This document shows positions 11,397 to 21,806 of a stretch of DNA of 64,000 nt, one piece after another. A program made the translations under genes and the position numbers. Numbering within the stretch: position 1 is the first letter of the stretch; each line of letters begins with the position of its first letter. Origin of the DNA: Pollenia angustigena (taxonomy: Eukaryota; Arthropoda; Insecta; Diptera; Polleniidae); the NCBI GenBank assembly GCA_930367215.1, contig OV884058.1:202014208-202078207 (forward strand). The letters are read 5' to 3'. Below the pieces are notes generated by a model. It was not told where the DNA came from. It ran no database searches and saw nothing but the letters and a program-made list of their open reading frames with translations.

Positions 11397-11413
11397 GGCG
11401 CAGTCGGTAGGAT
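11396..11413 (+). promoter_or_regulatory. Primer-binding site, tRNA-Ser type
   Basis: TGGCGCAGTCGGTAGGAT starts on the last base of the LTR and resembles the complement of an insect tRNA-Ser 3' end. This is the primer class used by the 17.6/297/ZAM group of errantiviruses. It supports the gypsy-group assignment. Confidence 0.75.
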
Positions 11414-11683
11414 AGATAAAAAAAGATTTATCTATCCTGTAAAGAAGATCCTACGAAAAAGGATAAAATATTTTCAAAATACTCCACGAAAAAGAGTCAA
11501 ATAAAAATAAAATAAAATCGGGTTTTATAATCCTATTTAAAAGGACACAAAATATTTTTCCCTAAAAAATATAATTTTAATAATTTAAAGGTTCAAATGT
11601 GTAGGATCTATGAAGAAGATCCTTAAATGAACTTACCTATCAAATAAAAATAAGACAAAAAAGAAAAAAAAAAAAGAAAATAA

Positions 11684-11890
11684 AGTGGATATCAGAAGAA
11701 TAAAGTTCGTATTGTGAAACAAGTGTCACCAAGCATCGAAATTGTTTGGGCAGCTATAATAAAGCGGATAGCAGAAGAATAAAATTCGTATTGTGAAGTT
11801 GCGAGATAAAGTGTCACCAGGCAACGATATTGTTTGGGCAGCTATAAAAAAAAAATATAATAACGTGGATAGCAAAAGAAATAAATCCCG
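11684..11890 (+). repeat. Tandem repeats in errantivirus leader
   Basis: Two and a third units of about 75-85 bp, each carrying GGATA.CAGAAGAATAAA, TTCGTATTGTGAA, GTGTCACCA and TTGTTTGGGCAGCTATAA (starts near 11686, 11764 and 11866). They lie between the primer-binding site and gag. A leader repeat can host regulatory or insulator sites, but no known binding site is recognised. Confidence 0.7.
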
Positions 11891-11930
11891 GAGAGAAGCA
11901 GTATTCGACAACAACCGGGAGAAGTCAATA

Positions 11931-12680
11931 ATGGAACAACAATTGCTACAACAGCAGGCGTAGCTCCAGCAAGTGCAGCAACCGTATCCTCAGCAAGCAA
12001 TGGCTAAGGACATTGATCCATTAAAATTTCTTGGCTTAGTTCAGGATTTTGATGGAAGAAAAGAAGACTTGTACCCCTTCCTGGAGAGTATTGATAACGT
12101 CATCTCATCGATGGATGAGTGCAGCCCCACTTCCCAGAGAATGTTTTTATCCATAATAAAAGGGAAAATAAAAGGTAAGGCAAGAACAGTTTTGGAAATA
12201 CATCCCCACTTGTCTAGATGGATTGAGATAAAGAATCTATTAGAACTTAATTTTGGAGGTTTAGCCTCCACTAAACTTTTATACGAAGAATTGAAAGGTG
12301 CCCAGTATAGGGGTAACGTAGTACAATTCTATAATTATATTCAAGCAAAACTGTCTTTACTTAATCAAATACATAGATTGGACGGAAGTCAATCTGAAAT
12401 CAACCATAATAATAGGGTAGCATTAAAGGTCTTCGTAAATAAGTTGCCACTCAACTTAAGAACGGTCCTCAGTGCCCTCAAACCAAATTCTTTAGAAGTA
12501 GCTCTTCACGAGCTTGGACAGGCGAATCTCTTGTCAAATGAAAAACCAAAGAATAATAATAATAGTAACAATTTTAAAAATCAAAGTTATTTACAAAATT
12601 CTAATTCCGAAAATAAAGCGAAAAATCATGAAGGTTATTCCAATAATTATAATAAAAGTTTTGTTAAAACAAATTTTTAA
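11931..12680 (+). pseudogene. gag: Errantivirus gag, with early in-frame stop
   Basis: The structural capsid protein of a gypsy-group endogenous retrovirus of insects. The ATG at 11931 opens a Gln-rich N-terminus that meets TAG at 11961-11963. The same frame then stays open to the TAA after 12677. The next in-frame ATG is at 12000, so a slightly shorter product is still possible. The body (about 225 residues) has the retrotransposon-gag fold signature: DPLKFLGLVQDF, a helix-rich capsid region, then an Asn/Lys-rich tail with no CCHC knuckle, as in many errantiviruses. It ends abruptly where pol should follow, and the next 650 bp are unrelated repeats. The element could not replicate alone. Confidence 0.85.
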
Positions 12681-13335
12681 CATTTTTAATTAGGCTTAAG
12701 TTCATCAAATTTAATTTTCATTAAATTATTTTTATGAAGAATGGAATTTTACAACATGAAAATTAATTAATATTTACTGATAATTTTTCATTCTTGACTC
12801 AATCTGGGTTCGAACCCAGGCATTTTTACGGACAGGTTACCCTGACATATTTCGATTGCAACCACTCAATCTCCTCAGAGGGCTTGCCGTTTAACACTCG
12901 CAGCCATCGACGACTGCTGACGTCATTAGTCAAACATGAATCCTTAAACCAAATTGTATTTAACCTTTGGTAGATCGAAATTTGCTTTGAATGATTATCT
13001 ATTTTAATCTATTTTACATGTTCTTCCTTTACCTCTGTTTTTTCGTACTTTTGTCAAGAATTCTTCTTGAAGTTCAAAGTACATATTTTGTTTTTGTTTT
13101 TGTTTTTCATTTTTTTTTTTTTGTCTTTCTTTTTCTTGCTGACCTTTTCAGAACAACTTGAAGGACAAATGCAGACAAATTTAACAATTAGAAATTGGGA
13201 ATTATTTCCTTGTGAAGGTAACTTTATATTATTATAAACATTTTTTTCTTTTTTCGAATTTATTCTATGAGTTAAATTTCAGTTATGTATTTTGTAAAGC
13301 TTTTTTGTAATAGTTCTATTCCTTTAGTTTTTCAG
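12681..13335. repeat. Foreign repeat patchwork replacing most of pol
   Basis: Where protease, reverse transcriptase and RNase H should lie there are three pieces found elsewhere. The first (about 12683-12760, taggcttaagttcatcaaat) recurs at 35754-35831. The second is a tRNA-like B-box segment (12790-12895). The third (13187-13325, gggaattatttcctt then cgaatttattctatgag) recurs at 51237-51330 and twice, inverted, at 63187-63400. The pol deletion therefore has an insertional filler made of other repeats. Confidence 0.75.
12800..12895 (-). repeat. tRNA-like (SINE head?) segment
   Basis: On the minus strand a perfect 5-bp T-stem and loop, CTGGG-TTCGAAC-CCAG, contains a B-box match (GGTTCGAACCC). 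About 50 bases upstream, GAGTGGTTGCAATCG is a weak A-box. No acceptor stem closes, so this is at most a degenerate tRNA or a tRNA-derived SINE head. Confidence 0.3.
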
Positions 13336-13337
13336 AA

Positions 13338-14093
13338 ATGACTTTATACACTACCAGACTATTATATTGTATTTTCTTTTTACATTTTACCTTAGCCTTC
13401 ACCCTGGTATCGAGAGTCATAAATAATTGTGAGATTTGTAATTACAAAATAGAAAGGCATCCGGTTAAACTTCCTTTGGAAGGACAGAAACGCCCAGTGC
13501 ACCATATAGGATATATCATGCCGATATATGGTTGTTAGACACAAAGGACGCCTACATAACGATGATTGATACATTTTCCAAGTATGCTTTGGTACAAAAA
13601 ATTGAAGAGAGAACTCCATTAAACTTTATAAAACATTTCACTATTCTTTTTAATTTAATGAGAACCCCCAAAAAAATTGATTATAGACAATGAACCTGGG
13701 TTTAATTCAGCTCTTTTTAAAGATTTTCTAGAGAAGACAAATGTGGAATATCATTTTACTACTCCTTATCGTCACACAGGAAATTCAGACGTTGAAAGAT
13801 TTCACAGTAGCCTTAATGAGAATATAAGGATTTTTAGAAAAAGAGAGCTAACATCTGATATAGTTTATAACATAGATTTGCCTACTCAAGCAAATTTTAT
13901 TTATAATAATACCCTCCACCTAACAACTCGGAGAAAACCAATAGAAATTCATTTTCAAAACAATTCTGTAGAAAACCAAAAAATTAGCGAAATAATTGAA
14001 TTTAGGAAAAGGAAACATTTAGCGTACCTTAATAAGAATCGAAGGGATCAGCCAGTAAACGAAAACTTCAAAAAAGATTTTAGGGAAAGATAA
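13338..14093 (+). pseudogene. pol: Errantivirus integrase remnant (3' end of pol)
   Basis: The remaining 3' part of pol. An HHCC-type zinc-binding end (CEIC near 13435) is followed by the DDE core: an Asp near 13568 (IDTFSKYA), an Asp near 13688 (DNEPGF) and a Glu near 13795 (ERFHSSL). Frame changes occur near 13535 and again at the run of A near 13672, and the C-terminal tail shifts frame again past 14093 and overlaps the start of env. Protease, reverse transcriptase and RNase H are absent. With frameshifts and no polymerase it is clearly non-functional. Confidence 0.85.
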
Positions 14094-14198
14094 TTTTAGA
14101 AAAAATTACTGACAAAAGATATAGAAATAAAAATCAAAATGTTTATAAAGATCAGTTAATTCGAGCCAAAAATACTTTCAGCTCAATGGAGGTTTCGG

Positions 14199-15611
14199 TT
14201 GACCATAGCGATGAACACACTAATGATCTACTCTCGGAAGATGTTCTGGTTGGCGTTACCGACAATGTTCACACTTTACGAGACACACGCTCAGAAAATT
14301 GAATTTACAGACCTGAGTACAGGAAACGGATTTGCTATCGTAAATTTAGGGAAAAGACACCTTATTAAAGAATATCATAACATCGTACATATATTCAATG
14401 TTACAAAATATGAAGAATATATACAGAAATTAGAAAATAGTACCACAAATCTGGATGATGATTACATAAATCATGAATTACGGCATTTGAAAGCATCCCT
14501 GAAAACGCTTATTTCACATAGACAGAAACGAGGACTTATTAATGTTTTGGGAACGGGATTAAAATACTTATCCGGTACAATGGACAATGACGACAGACTA
14601 GAAATTGAGAATAGGTTGAGAATGATGGAAACTAATACCCATAACACAATTGAACAATCCAATAGTCAAATTAATATAAACCAACATTTTGATGACCAGT
14701 TGACCAAATTATCTAAAATATATGAAATGGAAAGTAAAAAGATGTATTTAGAATACGCAACGATTAATTATGCGAATGAAAAGGATAAATTAGAAATACA
14801 AAAGACAAAGGTCACCTTCCAGATAGCAAAACTAGAAAAGATAATTGACAATGTTAAAGGAATCCTTTTGACATCAAGCCTAGGGCTTCTTAGCCAAAAT
14901 ATATTAACCGATGAGGAAATAGAAGAACATGACATAACTTTTAAAAAGTTGCCAAATATTAGAATAGCCGTAGCAACAAATGAACGAAATATCCTGATTA
15001 TAATCCAAATTCCCCAGCTAACACCTGAATTTTATGAAACCCTATTTATCCAACCCATTCCAAATAACAAAAATTTAGAGTTAAGTGAAAAATTGCATAC
15101 ATATATCACAAAAGATAATATTATATATTTTGAAACCAATCATAAGAAGAATTTAACCATGATTAAAGATAACTGTATTGAAAATATACTAAATTATAAA
15201 AAAATGCAATGTAATTATCGGAAAAATCCATTTATAAATGTAATAGAAGTAAATTCTAATTTGATTTTTGCCATAAATATGAATAATGTAACTATAAACC
15301 AAACCTGTAATCAAATTCCTATAAATTTAACTGGACACTATCTCATAAAAATTGAAGAATGTAAAATTAAGATTATTGAAAAATGGTATGATAGAAAATC
15401 ATACGGTAAAAGTATAATAATACCTAATTTTCCTAAAGAAATACAGATAAATTTTGAAGAGGAATTACCCATAAAAAACTTAACTTACCAGCACATTAGA
15501 AATATAAGATACATAGAAGAACTTAAATACAATCAAAAAACAATTAACATAGCCTTTTATATTCTTATCATTGGGTATCTAATAATTAAATTCAAATCTA
15601 AAAAACAATAA
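14199..15611 (+). CDS. env: Errantivirus envelope glycoprotein, intact open frame
   Basis: A membrane fusion glycoprotein of insect errantiviruses (baculovirus F-protein-like), normally made from a spliced RNA. The frame is open for 470 codons and the first ATG is at 14211. A hydrophobic signal (about residues 15-25, FWLALPTMFTL) is followed by a furin-like site RQKR (108-111) and a fusion-peptide-like stretch starting GLINVLG. A coiled-coil-rich region, several N-glycosylation sequons and a C-terminal membrane segment (about 449-464) complete it. The start overlaps the end of pol in another frame, which is usual. It is the only long undamaged frame of the element, in contrast to gag and pol. 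That may simply reflect recent insertion rather than selection. Confidence 0.88.
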   Translation: MTIAMNTLMIYSRKMFWLALPTMFTLYETHAQKIEFTDLSTGNGFAIVNLGKRHLIKEYHNIVHIFNVTKYEEYIQKLENSTTNLDDDYINHELRHLKASLKTLISHRQKRGLINVLGTGLKYLSGTMDNDDRLEIENRLRMMETNTHNTIEQSNSQININQHFDDQLTKLSKIYEMESKKMYLEYATINYANEKDKLEIQKTKVTFQIAKLEKIIDNVKGILLTSSLGLLSQNILTDEEIEEHDITFKKLPNIRIAVATNERNILIIIQIPQLTPEFYETLFIQPIPNNKNLELSEKLHTYITKDNIIYFETNHKKNLTMIKDNCIENILNYKKMQCNYRKNPFINVIEVNSNLIFAINMNNVTINQTCNQIPINLTGHYLIKIEECKIKIIEKWYDRKSYGKSIIIPNFPKEIQINFEEELPIKNLTYQHIRNIRYIEELKYNQKTINIAFYILIIGYLIIKFKSKKQ

Positions 15612-15666
15612 ATAAAACTATTGTATCGTTTCCCAAATGTCATTCAGAAATTGGAAACCAATCTTC

Positions 15667-15675
15667 GCCGGGGGG
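15667..15675 (+). promoter_or_regulatory. Polypurine tract upstream of 3' LTR
   Basis: A G-rich run (GCCGGGGGG) directly abuts the 3' LTR and is the expected plus-strand priming site. Confidence 0.7.
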
Positions 15676-16027
15676 AGTTTTACCCAACGACATAATTATG
15701 ACCAAATATCCAGTCGTAATATGAATACCCTGTGATTCTAATTCTTGAAATACGAATCGCAAGTAATTATTTATGTTTATAAATAATTATTCACACCATA
15801 CTTACACTTCTTGTAATATGAGTAATATAAAAACAATATTGTGCAGGTTATATTTTTAGTAAGTTTTATTTTTTTTTTATCATCATTTGTTTATATTCAA
15901 TATGAGCCAAAAGCCAAATTGAATATAACCAACTGCAATTAGTTTTTAAGTTCAGTCTTAAAACTCAAATCGAATAATAAACGTTAAAATTTAAATAAAA
16001 GAAAATTTTAATCGTTTTATTTAAATT
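15676..16027 (+). repeat. Errantivirus 3' LTR
   Basis: 352 bp, matching the 5' LTR end to end with scattered substitutions and one extra T in the T-run. It is followed by the CACA duplication at 16028-16031. It defines the element as 11047-16027 (4,981 bp), against about 7-8 kb for complete errantiviruses. Confidence 0.93.
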
Positions 16028-16127
16028 CACACATATGTATACTTTATGAAATCATTTCAGAAATTGGGGATTCCTCTTCAAAGTAGAGTAGAAAAGAAGT
16101 TACAACTGTATGTATGCATTGTCTTTT

Positions 16128-17693
16128 TATACCCTTCACCAGAGGTGTAAAAGGGTATATATAAGTTTGTCATTACGTTTGTAATTTCCACAATATTGAT
16201 TTTAGACCCCATAAAGTATATATATTCTGGGTCCATATGAGAAGAGAAGTTGATTTAACAATGTCCGTCTGTCCGTCTTACGCTTGATATGTGTTTTCCG
16301 GGAAAACCAGACATGATAGTGGCTAGGTTGTTTTACATTTATGTCACATATAGTCCACCATTTCGTGCTATTGAAATTCAGCAAGATCAGTCCACAAATG
16401 GCTGAGATATGATCAAAAAACCACGACTGCCTCTAATTTTTTCCAAAAATCCCTTGTTGTTGTTGTATTTTTATTGCTTTTTTCTGTATATCTGGAGAAC
16501 GGTAAGAGCCAAAGTTTCCAAATTGGGTACACACATTTAGGTTGTCAATACACACCACCCTACAAAATGTGGGTGGATTGGAGAAGTGGGCATGGTACCT
16601 CCCGTACAAAAAAATTAAAAATTGTATAAAAACCTTAATTTTAGGGCTGTCATATGTCCTATGGATATGACTTATATACCGGAAATAAATATCGGAAATT
16701 TTTAGTAGAACATATTTTATAAAAAACTCGGGAAAATCGGTTCAGATACAAAAAAGTTATGACCAAAATTAAATTTTTTTTTTTTTAAATACCCATTTTC
16801 GGTAACCATGGATCTTCCCGAGTCCAAGTTTTATAACACAAATAAATGGTAAATTTCTTGCTAAACACGTCGGTATATAAATCTGTCAAATCGGTTAAAA
16901 AATGGCTGAGTTATAAGCAAAATACTGAAATCCCAAAAGTTACTCTTTTTATACCCTTCACCAGAGGTGTAAAAGGGTATATATAAGTTTGTCATTACGT
17001 TTGTAATTTTCACAATATTGATTTTATTTATAATTAAGTTTGTTTTTTTATAATTAAGTTTGCTTAAATATATGTACATATATGTAGGACATTGTAGGTA
17101 TATATACATATATGCCTATAAGCCAATTCAATGGAAATATTATTTTTAAGCACGTTGGTATATAAATCTGCCAAATCGGTTAAAAATTGTTAAGTTATGT
17201 GCAAAATACTCCAAAAAAGGACTAAAAACATTAACATTTTTATAAAAATTTTAGAGCTGTATTATGACCTATTCATACGTTTTAGATATCAAAATATCGG
17301 AAATCTTTAGAAAAACTCGGAATATCGGTAAAAAAAAAGTAATGTCAAAAATATAGTTTTTTTTTAATACATATTTTCGTGATCCATAGAACTTCCCGAC
17401 TACAAGTTTTATCACCAAAGTAAATGGTAATTTTATACTTTAAGATGTCGGTATGACCAAATACTGAAATTCGATCAAAACTTAACGTGCTATATATTAA
17501 TTAAACTTTTAATATATTTAATAGCACGCAATCATATGCAAATAATTAAATAAAACTAAACGATATATATTTTATAAATATACATGTATATATACATATA
17601 TTTAAATATATATATATAAACTTCTGTTCTTTCCAAACCATGGTGAAGGGTATATAAGATTCGGCATAGCCGAATATAGCACTCTTACTTGTT
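16128..17693 (+). mobile_element. DINE-1/mini-me-like repeat, two units head to tail
   Basis: Unit starts at 16128 and 16949 share TATACCCTTCACCAGAGG, then tgtaaaagggtatatataag, then gtttgtcattacgtttg. The first has the core GACCCCATAAAGTATATATA followed by GTCCGTCTGTCCGTC, the conserved dipteran mini-me/DINE signature. The second ends with a hairpin (ATTCGGCATAGCCGAAT) and CTTACTTGTT. Such repeats are considered non-autonomous rolling-circle (Helentron-type) elements. They lie inside the pogo element, between its left end and the transposase ATG. Confidence 0.75.
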
Positions 17694-17855
17694 ATTTATC
17701 AGTTCCTTTTTGTTCTCATAAGTATCACATTACCAAAATGAGCTCAAAACAACCGAAAGTGCTTAAATTACAAGAATAGGCAAATATTTTGGACTCATTA
17801 GATAAGGGTACAAGTGCGGTAGCTTTAGCGAATTAAAGTCAACAATTAGCAAGAT

Positions 17856-18644
17856 AACAAGTTAGAGTGCTATATTCGGCTGTGCCGAATCTTTGATACC
17901 CTCCACCAACAGGTCGAATATTTAAGGAGTAATATCTGTATGATGTTATTATTATCTTAAGCTGTGAAGATTTGTTATTAATTATGGTTTTAGGCGACTA
18001 AACTGTTTTCCGGTAGTAGGGTTTATATGGGGCCTAGGGTAAATTATGGACTGATCATCACGAAATTTCACAGCGTCATTTCTAGTCCTTTAAAACTGTG
18101 ACGTCCCAATTTCTGTTATGATTGCATTATTTTTTACGGTTTTAGGCGTACTAAACTGTTTTCCGGTAGTAGGGTTTATATGGGGCTTAGGGTAAATTAT
18201 GGACGGATCTTTACGAAATTTAACAGCGTGATTTCCAGTCAAATAAAACAAATTTTTGCAAAATCTTATCTCATTCCGTGCCCTGTTCCAGCATTTATGC
18301 TATTTTGTAACAAAATTATCAATTTTTTTAGGTGGTGGTTCCAAATTTTGATTCATAGCTCTGGTCCTACGCAACAGATTTTGCTGGATTTCAATCCCAA
18401 ACTGCTTAGGGTAACTACAATCATTTTGGCACCAAGTTTGTTCATTTCTTTTTAGTTGTTCGAAAGTGAGCGTGTTTTCAACAGACGGACAGACAGACGG
18501 ACATGGCTAAATCGACTTAGAATTACTCAAGGACCCAGAATATATGTACTTTATGGGGTCTGAGATGAATAATAAAAAAGTTTCACACGGAATGACAAAC
18601 TTAATATACCCTCTTCATAACTAATTGTGGTGGAGGGTATAAAA
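17856..18644 (-). mobile_element. DINE-1/mini-me-like repeat inside the pogo transposase
   Basis: It reads in reverse. The terminal AACAAGTTAGAGTGC with the hairpin TTCGGCTGTGCCGAA is at 17856-17895. The GTC-rich core (ACAGACGGACAGACAGACGG) and the GACCCAGAATATATGTACTT block are at 18480-18560. The TATACCC-type end is near 18605-18644. Transposase sequence continues immediately on both sides. Confidence 0.8.
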
Positions 18645-19585
18645 ATGAAAAAAGAAGATTTTGGACTGTGTTAATAACACAGTTTCCGGTCCAGGAAAAA
18701 GAAAGGCATTCCGAACATCAGAGTTGCCGAAAATGGAAAAACGTCTGTACCAGTGGTTTGTTAAGCCGAGAGAAAGGAATTATCTGGTAAATGCATTAGC
18801 GCTCAAGGAAAAAGCTAAAGAGATCCATCTGAAAGGAAAATAATGCTATTAAAATAACTGCGGAAAAGCTATCTTCGCAACCTTCGCTTGTCGAACCATT
18901 TAAAGTCAATATTGAAGAAATGGGTCTATCCCATGATCAGCTATACAATGCTGATGAATCTGGATTGTTCTGATTTTCTTTTAAAAAAGAACTTGCCAGC
19001 TAAAGCGGTCCTCCTAATCGACAATGCTCCGTCTCATCCAAGTGAAATAGAGCTCAAAACCGCAGATGGAAACATAATTGCAATGTTGTTTTCCTTCAAA
19101 TGTTACCCCACTTATCCAACCAATAGATTAGAACGCAATCAAAATAACAAAGCTGTACTACAGAAACAGCCTCTTAGCCATGGTAGCGGCAAAAAATTTA
19201 GATCTAGTAGAGTCAATGAAAAGTGTTACATTAAGGGATGCTGTTACAATTCTAGAATCCGCATGGTATAAAGTAAGCAAAGATACAATGGTAAAATGCT
19301 GGCAAATTGTTTTATGTTTCACGGAAAATGACACAGATCCGGAGGAAGATATTCCGTTAAGAAAACTGAAAGAAAATATGAACTCAGAAGTTCAGCAACA
19401 AATGGAGCTTGCAGTTCTGCATAATGAACCTAACCCATAGGTTGGTTGATTTTTACAATTGTTTCAACAACACGACAGGTAACTTTTAATATTTTTCTTT
19501 AGGTTGACTATACAGTATCATACATTCAGGAGTGGAATGAAGATATTTTGCTGGATAATGTTTCTAGTTCGTGTGAAATTGAGGA

Positions 19586-20804
19586 GTTAGAAGTAGGGTT
19601 TTTTCCCGGGAATTCCCGGGACGGGAAATCCCGGGAAAATTTCACTTATTATATTTTCATTTCACTTATTATATTTCCCGTTTTCCCGGGATTTTTGTTG
19701 CGGGATCCCGGGAAATAAAAAGTTCTTCATAGTTTCAGAAAACAGCTATTTTTACTCTGAAATTTAGTTTTCTTTTCTCTAAAAATTAGAATCTGTGGAT
19801 GGGTTGTCGATTAGATCAATTATAAGAAATGTGTACAAACGTAAATTAATGTCTCCTGCGGCAATAAATCTATTAAAAGCAGAATGGGCAGTGCAACAGT
19901 TGATAATTAATAAATTAAGTGATGTGATGAATTGATAAAGAACATAAATTCAAAATAAGATGCAGGCAGTAAATTCTCATTGTCCATGGACAAGTCTTAA
20001 AAATAGGATATACATAAACATATCGCTCCGTTATTGCAACATAGTCGTATCTACAAAAAAAAAAAAAAAATCGAGCTTGGTAATATATTCGGGAAGTGCG
20101 GGGAAACCGAAATAAAAAAAATAATGAAACTCGTGTAAGTTACTAAAACATACAAATTGAAAAATAGATTGTCCTAAAGATTACAGATGGACCTAATGAA
20201 AAGAAATAGTTTGTAAGAAGTAGTCCGGATGATGCTATTTTTTGCATCAACCTTGACATCAGAAGCATGCAACAACGGTGCACTTTTAATTATTTGTCCA
20301 ACCTCGGTAAAAAAGTAAACGAAATTTTTCGGAAACATGGTAATCAGTAAACAAAATCAGAAATATACTTTGGCGACTCACTAAACGCTTTGAGTGTGTC
20401 AGAAAGTAATTTCCTACGCCGTTAAAAAATGTTAATATATTTATTAAAATATTTTATATATTTTATGAATTTACTTTTTGATCTCATATCTTGAGTACCT
20501 CAATTGTTATGTTTATTTTTTCTTGTACTAGATCATCATAATACGGAATTTACTTATAATAGCCAAAGGTAATAATAATTCAAGTTCCGCTTTCAATCTT
20601 CAATTATTTTTGTAGTATTTAAGCATTTATTTTACTTACTTTGTAGACAAGTTCCCTCACGTTTGTTTATAAAAGTTTTTTTCATTAATAAAACCAAGTT
20701 TACTTTGTATTATTTGTATGGAGCGGGATCCCGGGAAATTTAAAAATTTTTCCCGCTTTCCCGGGAATCGAAAAACTCCGGGAAAAAAAAACTCTAGTTA
20801 GAAG
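19586..20804. mobile_element. hAT MITE with CCCGGG repeats, 8-bp TSD
   Basis: The element 19594-20796 (1,203 bp) starts TAGGGTTTTTTCCCGGG and ends, in reverse complement, TAGAGTTTTTTTTCCCGG. It is flanked by exact GTTAGAAG copies (19586-19593, 20797-20804). TTCCCGGGA-like words are clustered at both ends (more than ten copies) and absent in the middle, as expected for subterminal transposase-binding sites. Non-coding. It sits inside the pogo transposase frame and so is younger than it. Confidence 0.92.
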
Positions 20805-21599
20805 TGATCGATGATGAGGAGAACGATTTAGATACAAATGTGCAGACAATAAAACCAAGCGAGGCCATCGAAATATTAAACAGAGCTTTGGATTGGGCTT
20901 AATGCGAGAGTGTTGAGCAAAATGAATTAAATGTATTAATACGTTTAAGAGAGAAGGCTCTCTTCCAAGTGTTGGAAAGAACAAACAGCAGAAAAAATTA
21001 ACAGTTTTTTTTTTAAATGCATATGTGTGCATGTAACATTAAAAATATGTATGATCTCATTTAAAATGTATTCTTTTGGTTCTAGTTGTCTTCTATGGTT
21101 CTTGTCAGGTTGAATGCCTTTTTGGTTTCCTTTTGAAATTTGTTTATGTTTGGTTTTAGTTTATAATCAATAAAAACGTTTAAAAAGACATTATGGATAT
21201 GTTGTTTTTATTTAAAAATTGTTCATACGTAAACGTCAACAATTTGTTAAACGTCAACACCCGTGGTTTTAATTATGGACCTTCTAGTACACAATTTAGG
21301 CTTGCACTTAAATTGATACAAAGCTATTTGTGCCGAATTTAATATAATTATGAAAATAATTCACTTAAATTTGATTTTCGAGAGGGGGTCCATGTGGGGC
21401 CAATGATCATTCCTGGCGGGTTATCGCGTATTTCGAATCAAAAGAAATAATTTAAGAGTTCCAAAAATTTGTATTATGTATAACGATTTTCGTAATATTT
21501 GTTTCGAATGAACGCAAGTTTTTTATACTTTAGCCAAAACAAAAAATTCCTTTCAAAACAGCAACTCTCTGTTTTGAACAATAAGTTTTCCACAAATAT

Positions 21600-21806
21600 C
21601 ATACAGAGATTAAAGTAAACCATAAGGAAGGGGAAGCACTTAATCTACGAATCCAAGGGCAGCATGGAGAAAGAAAGGGGAAGCACTTAATCCACGAAAT
21701 ATTTTTCATACTGTTAAGCACGGTGGCGGCAATGTTATGGTTTGGGGGTGTATGAGTGCCAACGAAGTAGCTAACCATGTGTGTATCGAGGAAATCTATC
21801 TATATA
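21600..21806 (+). pseudogene. Tc1-like transposase fragment
   Basis: The frame from about 21680 reads STLNPRNIFHTVKHGGG and then MVWGCMSANEVANH. This is the hallmark segment between the first and second catalytic residues of Tc1 transposases (VKHGG..VMVWGC). Upstream, a near-duplicate of ggggaagcacttaatc appears at about 21630. It is cut off by the 382-bp MITE at 21807. Only about 45 residues remain. Confidence 0.8.

Larger units (their letters stand above)
17738..21001 (+). pseudogene. pogo/Tigger-family transposase, broken by insertions and stops
   Basis: A cut-and-paste DDE transposase with a CENP-B-type DNA-binding end. The ATG at 17738 opens a psq-like helix-turn-helix (KVLKLQE..ANILDSLDKG). 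It is interrupted at about 17855 by a DINE-like repeat and resumes at 18645 with the CENP-B HTH (YQWFVKPRERN near 18750). Then come YNADESGL (first Asp, about 18952), IDNAPSHP (second Asp, about 19020) and the region expected to hold the third acidic residue (about 19100-19130), which is frameshifted. A C-terminal helical part follows (18888-19440, later frames). Another interruption is the hAT MITE at 19594-20796. After it the frame continues VIDDEENDLDTN with one stop near 20900, to TAA at 20999. At least two stops and several frame changes make it dead. Confidence 0.85.
10750..21275 (+). mobile_element. pogo/Tigger element exploded by nested insertions
   Basis: The transposase fragments (17738-21001) and flanking non-coding ends with repeated AAACGTCAAC words (10830, 10849, 10977 on the left; 21233, 21252 on the right) suggest one original element. 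Removing the errantivirus (11047-16027 plus one TSD copy), DINE-like repeats (16128-17693 and 17856-18644) and a hAT MITE (19594-20796 plus TSD) leaves roughly 2 kb, a normal pogo size. The terminal bases could not be fixed. The left boundary is approximate. Confidence 0.6.

Noticed and set aside
12800..12895. Functional tRNA gene inside the errantivirus
   Set aside because: The B-box and T-stem are good, but no cloverleaf closes around them.
14471..14662. Minus-strand frame opposite env
   Set aside because: A shadow of the env coding sequence with no independent signal.
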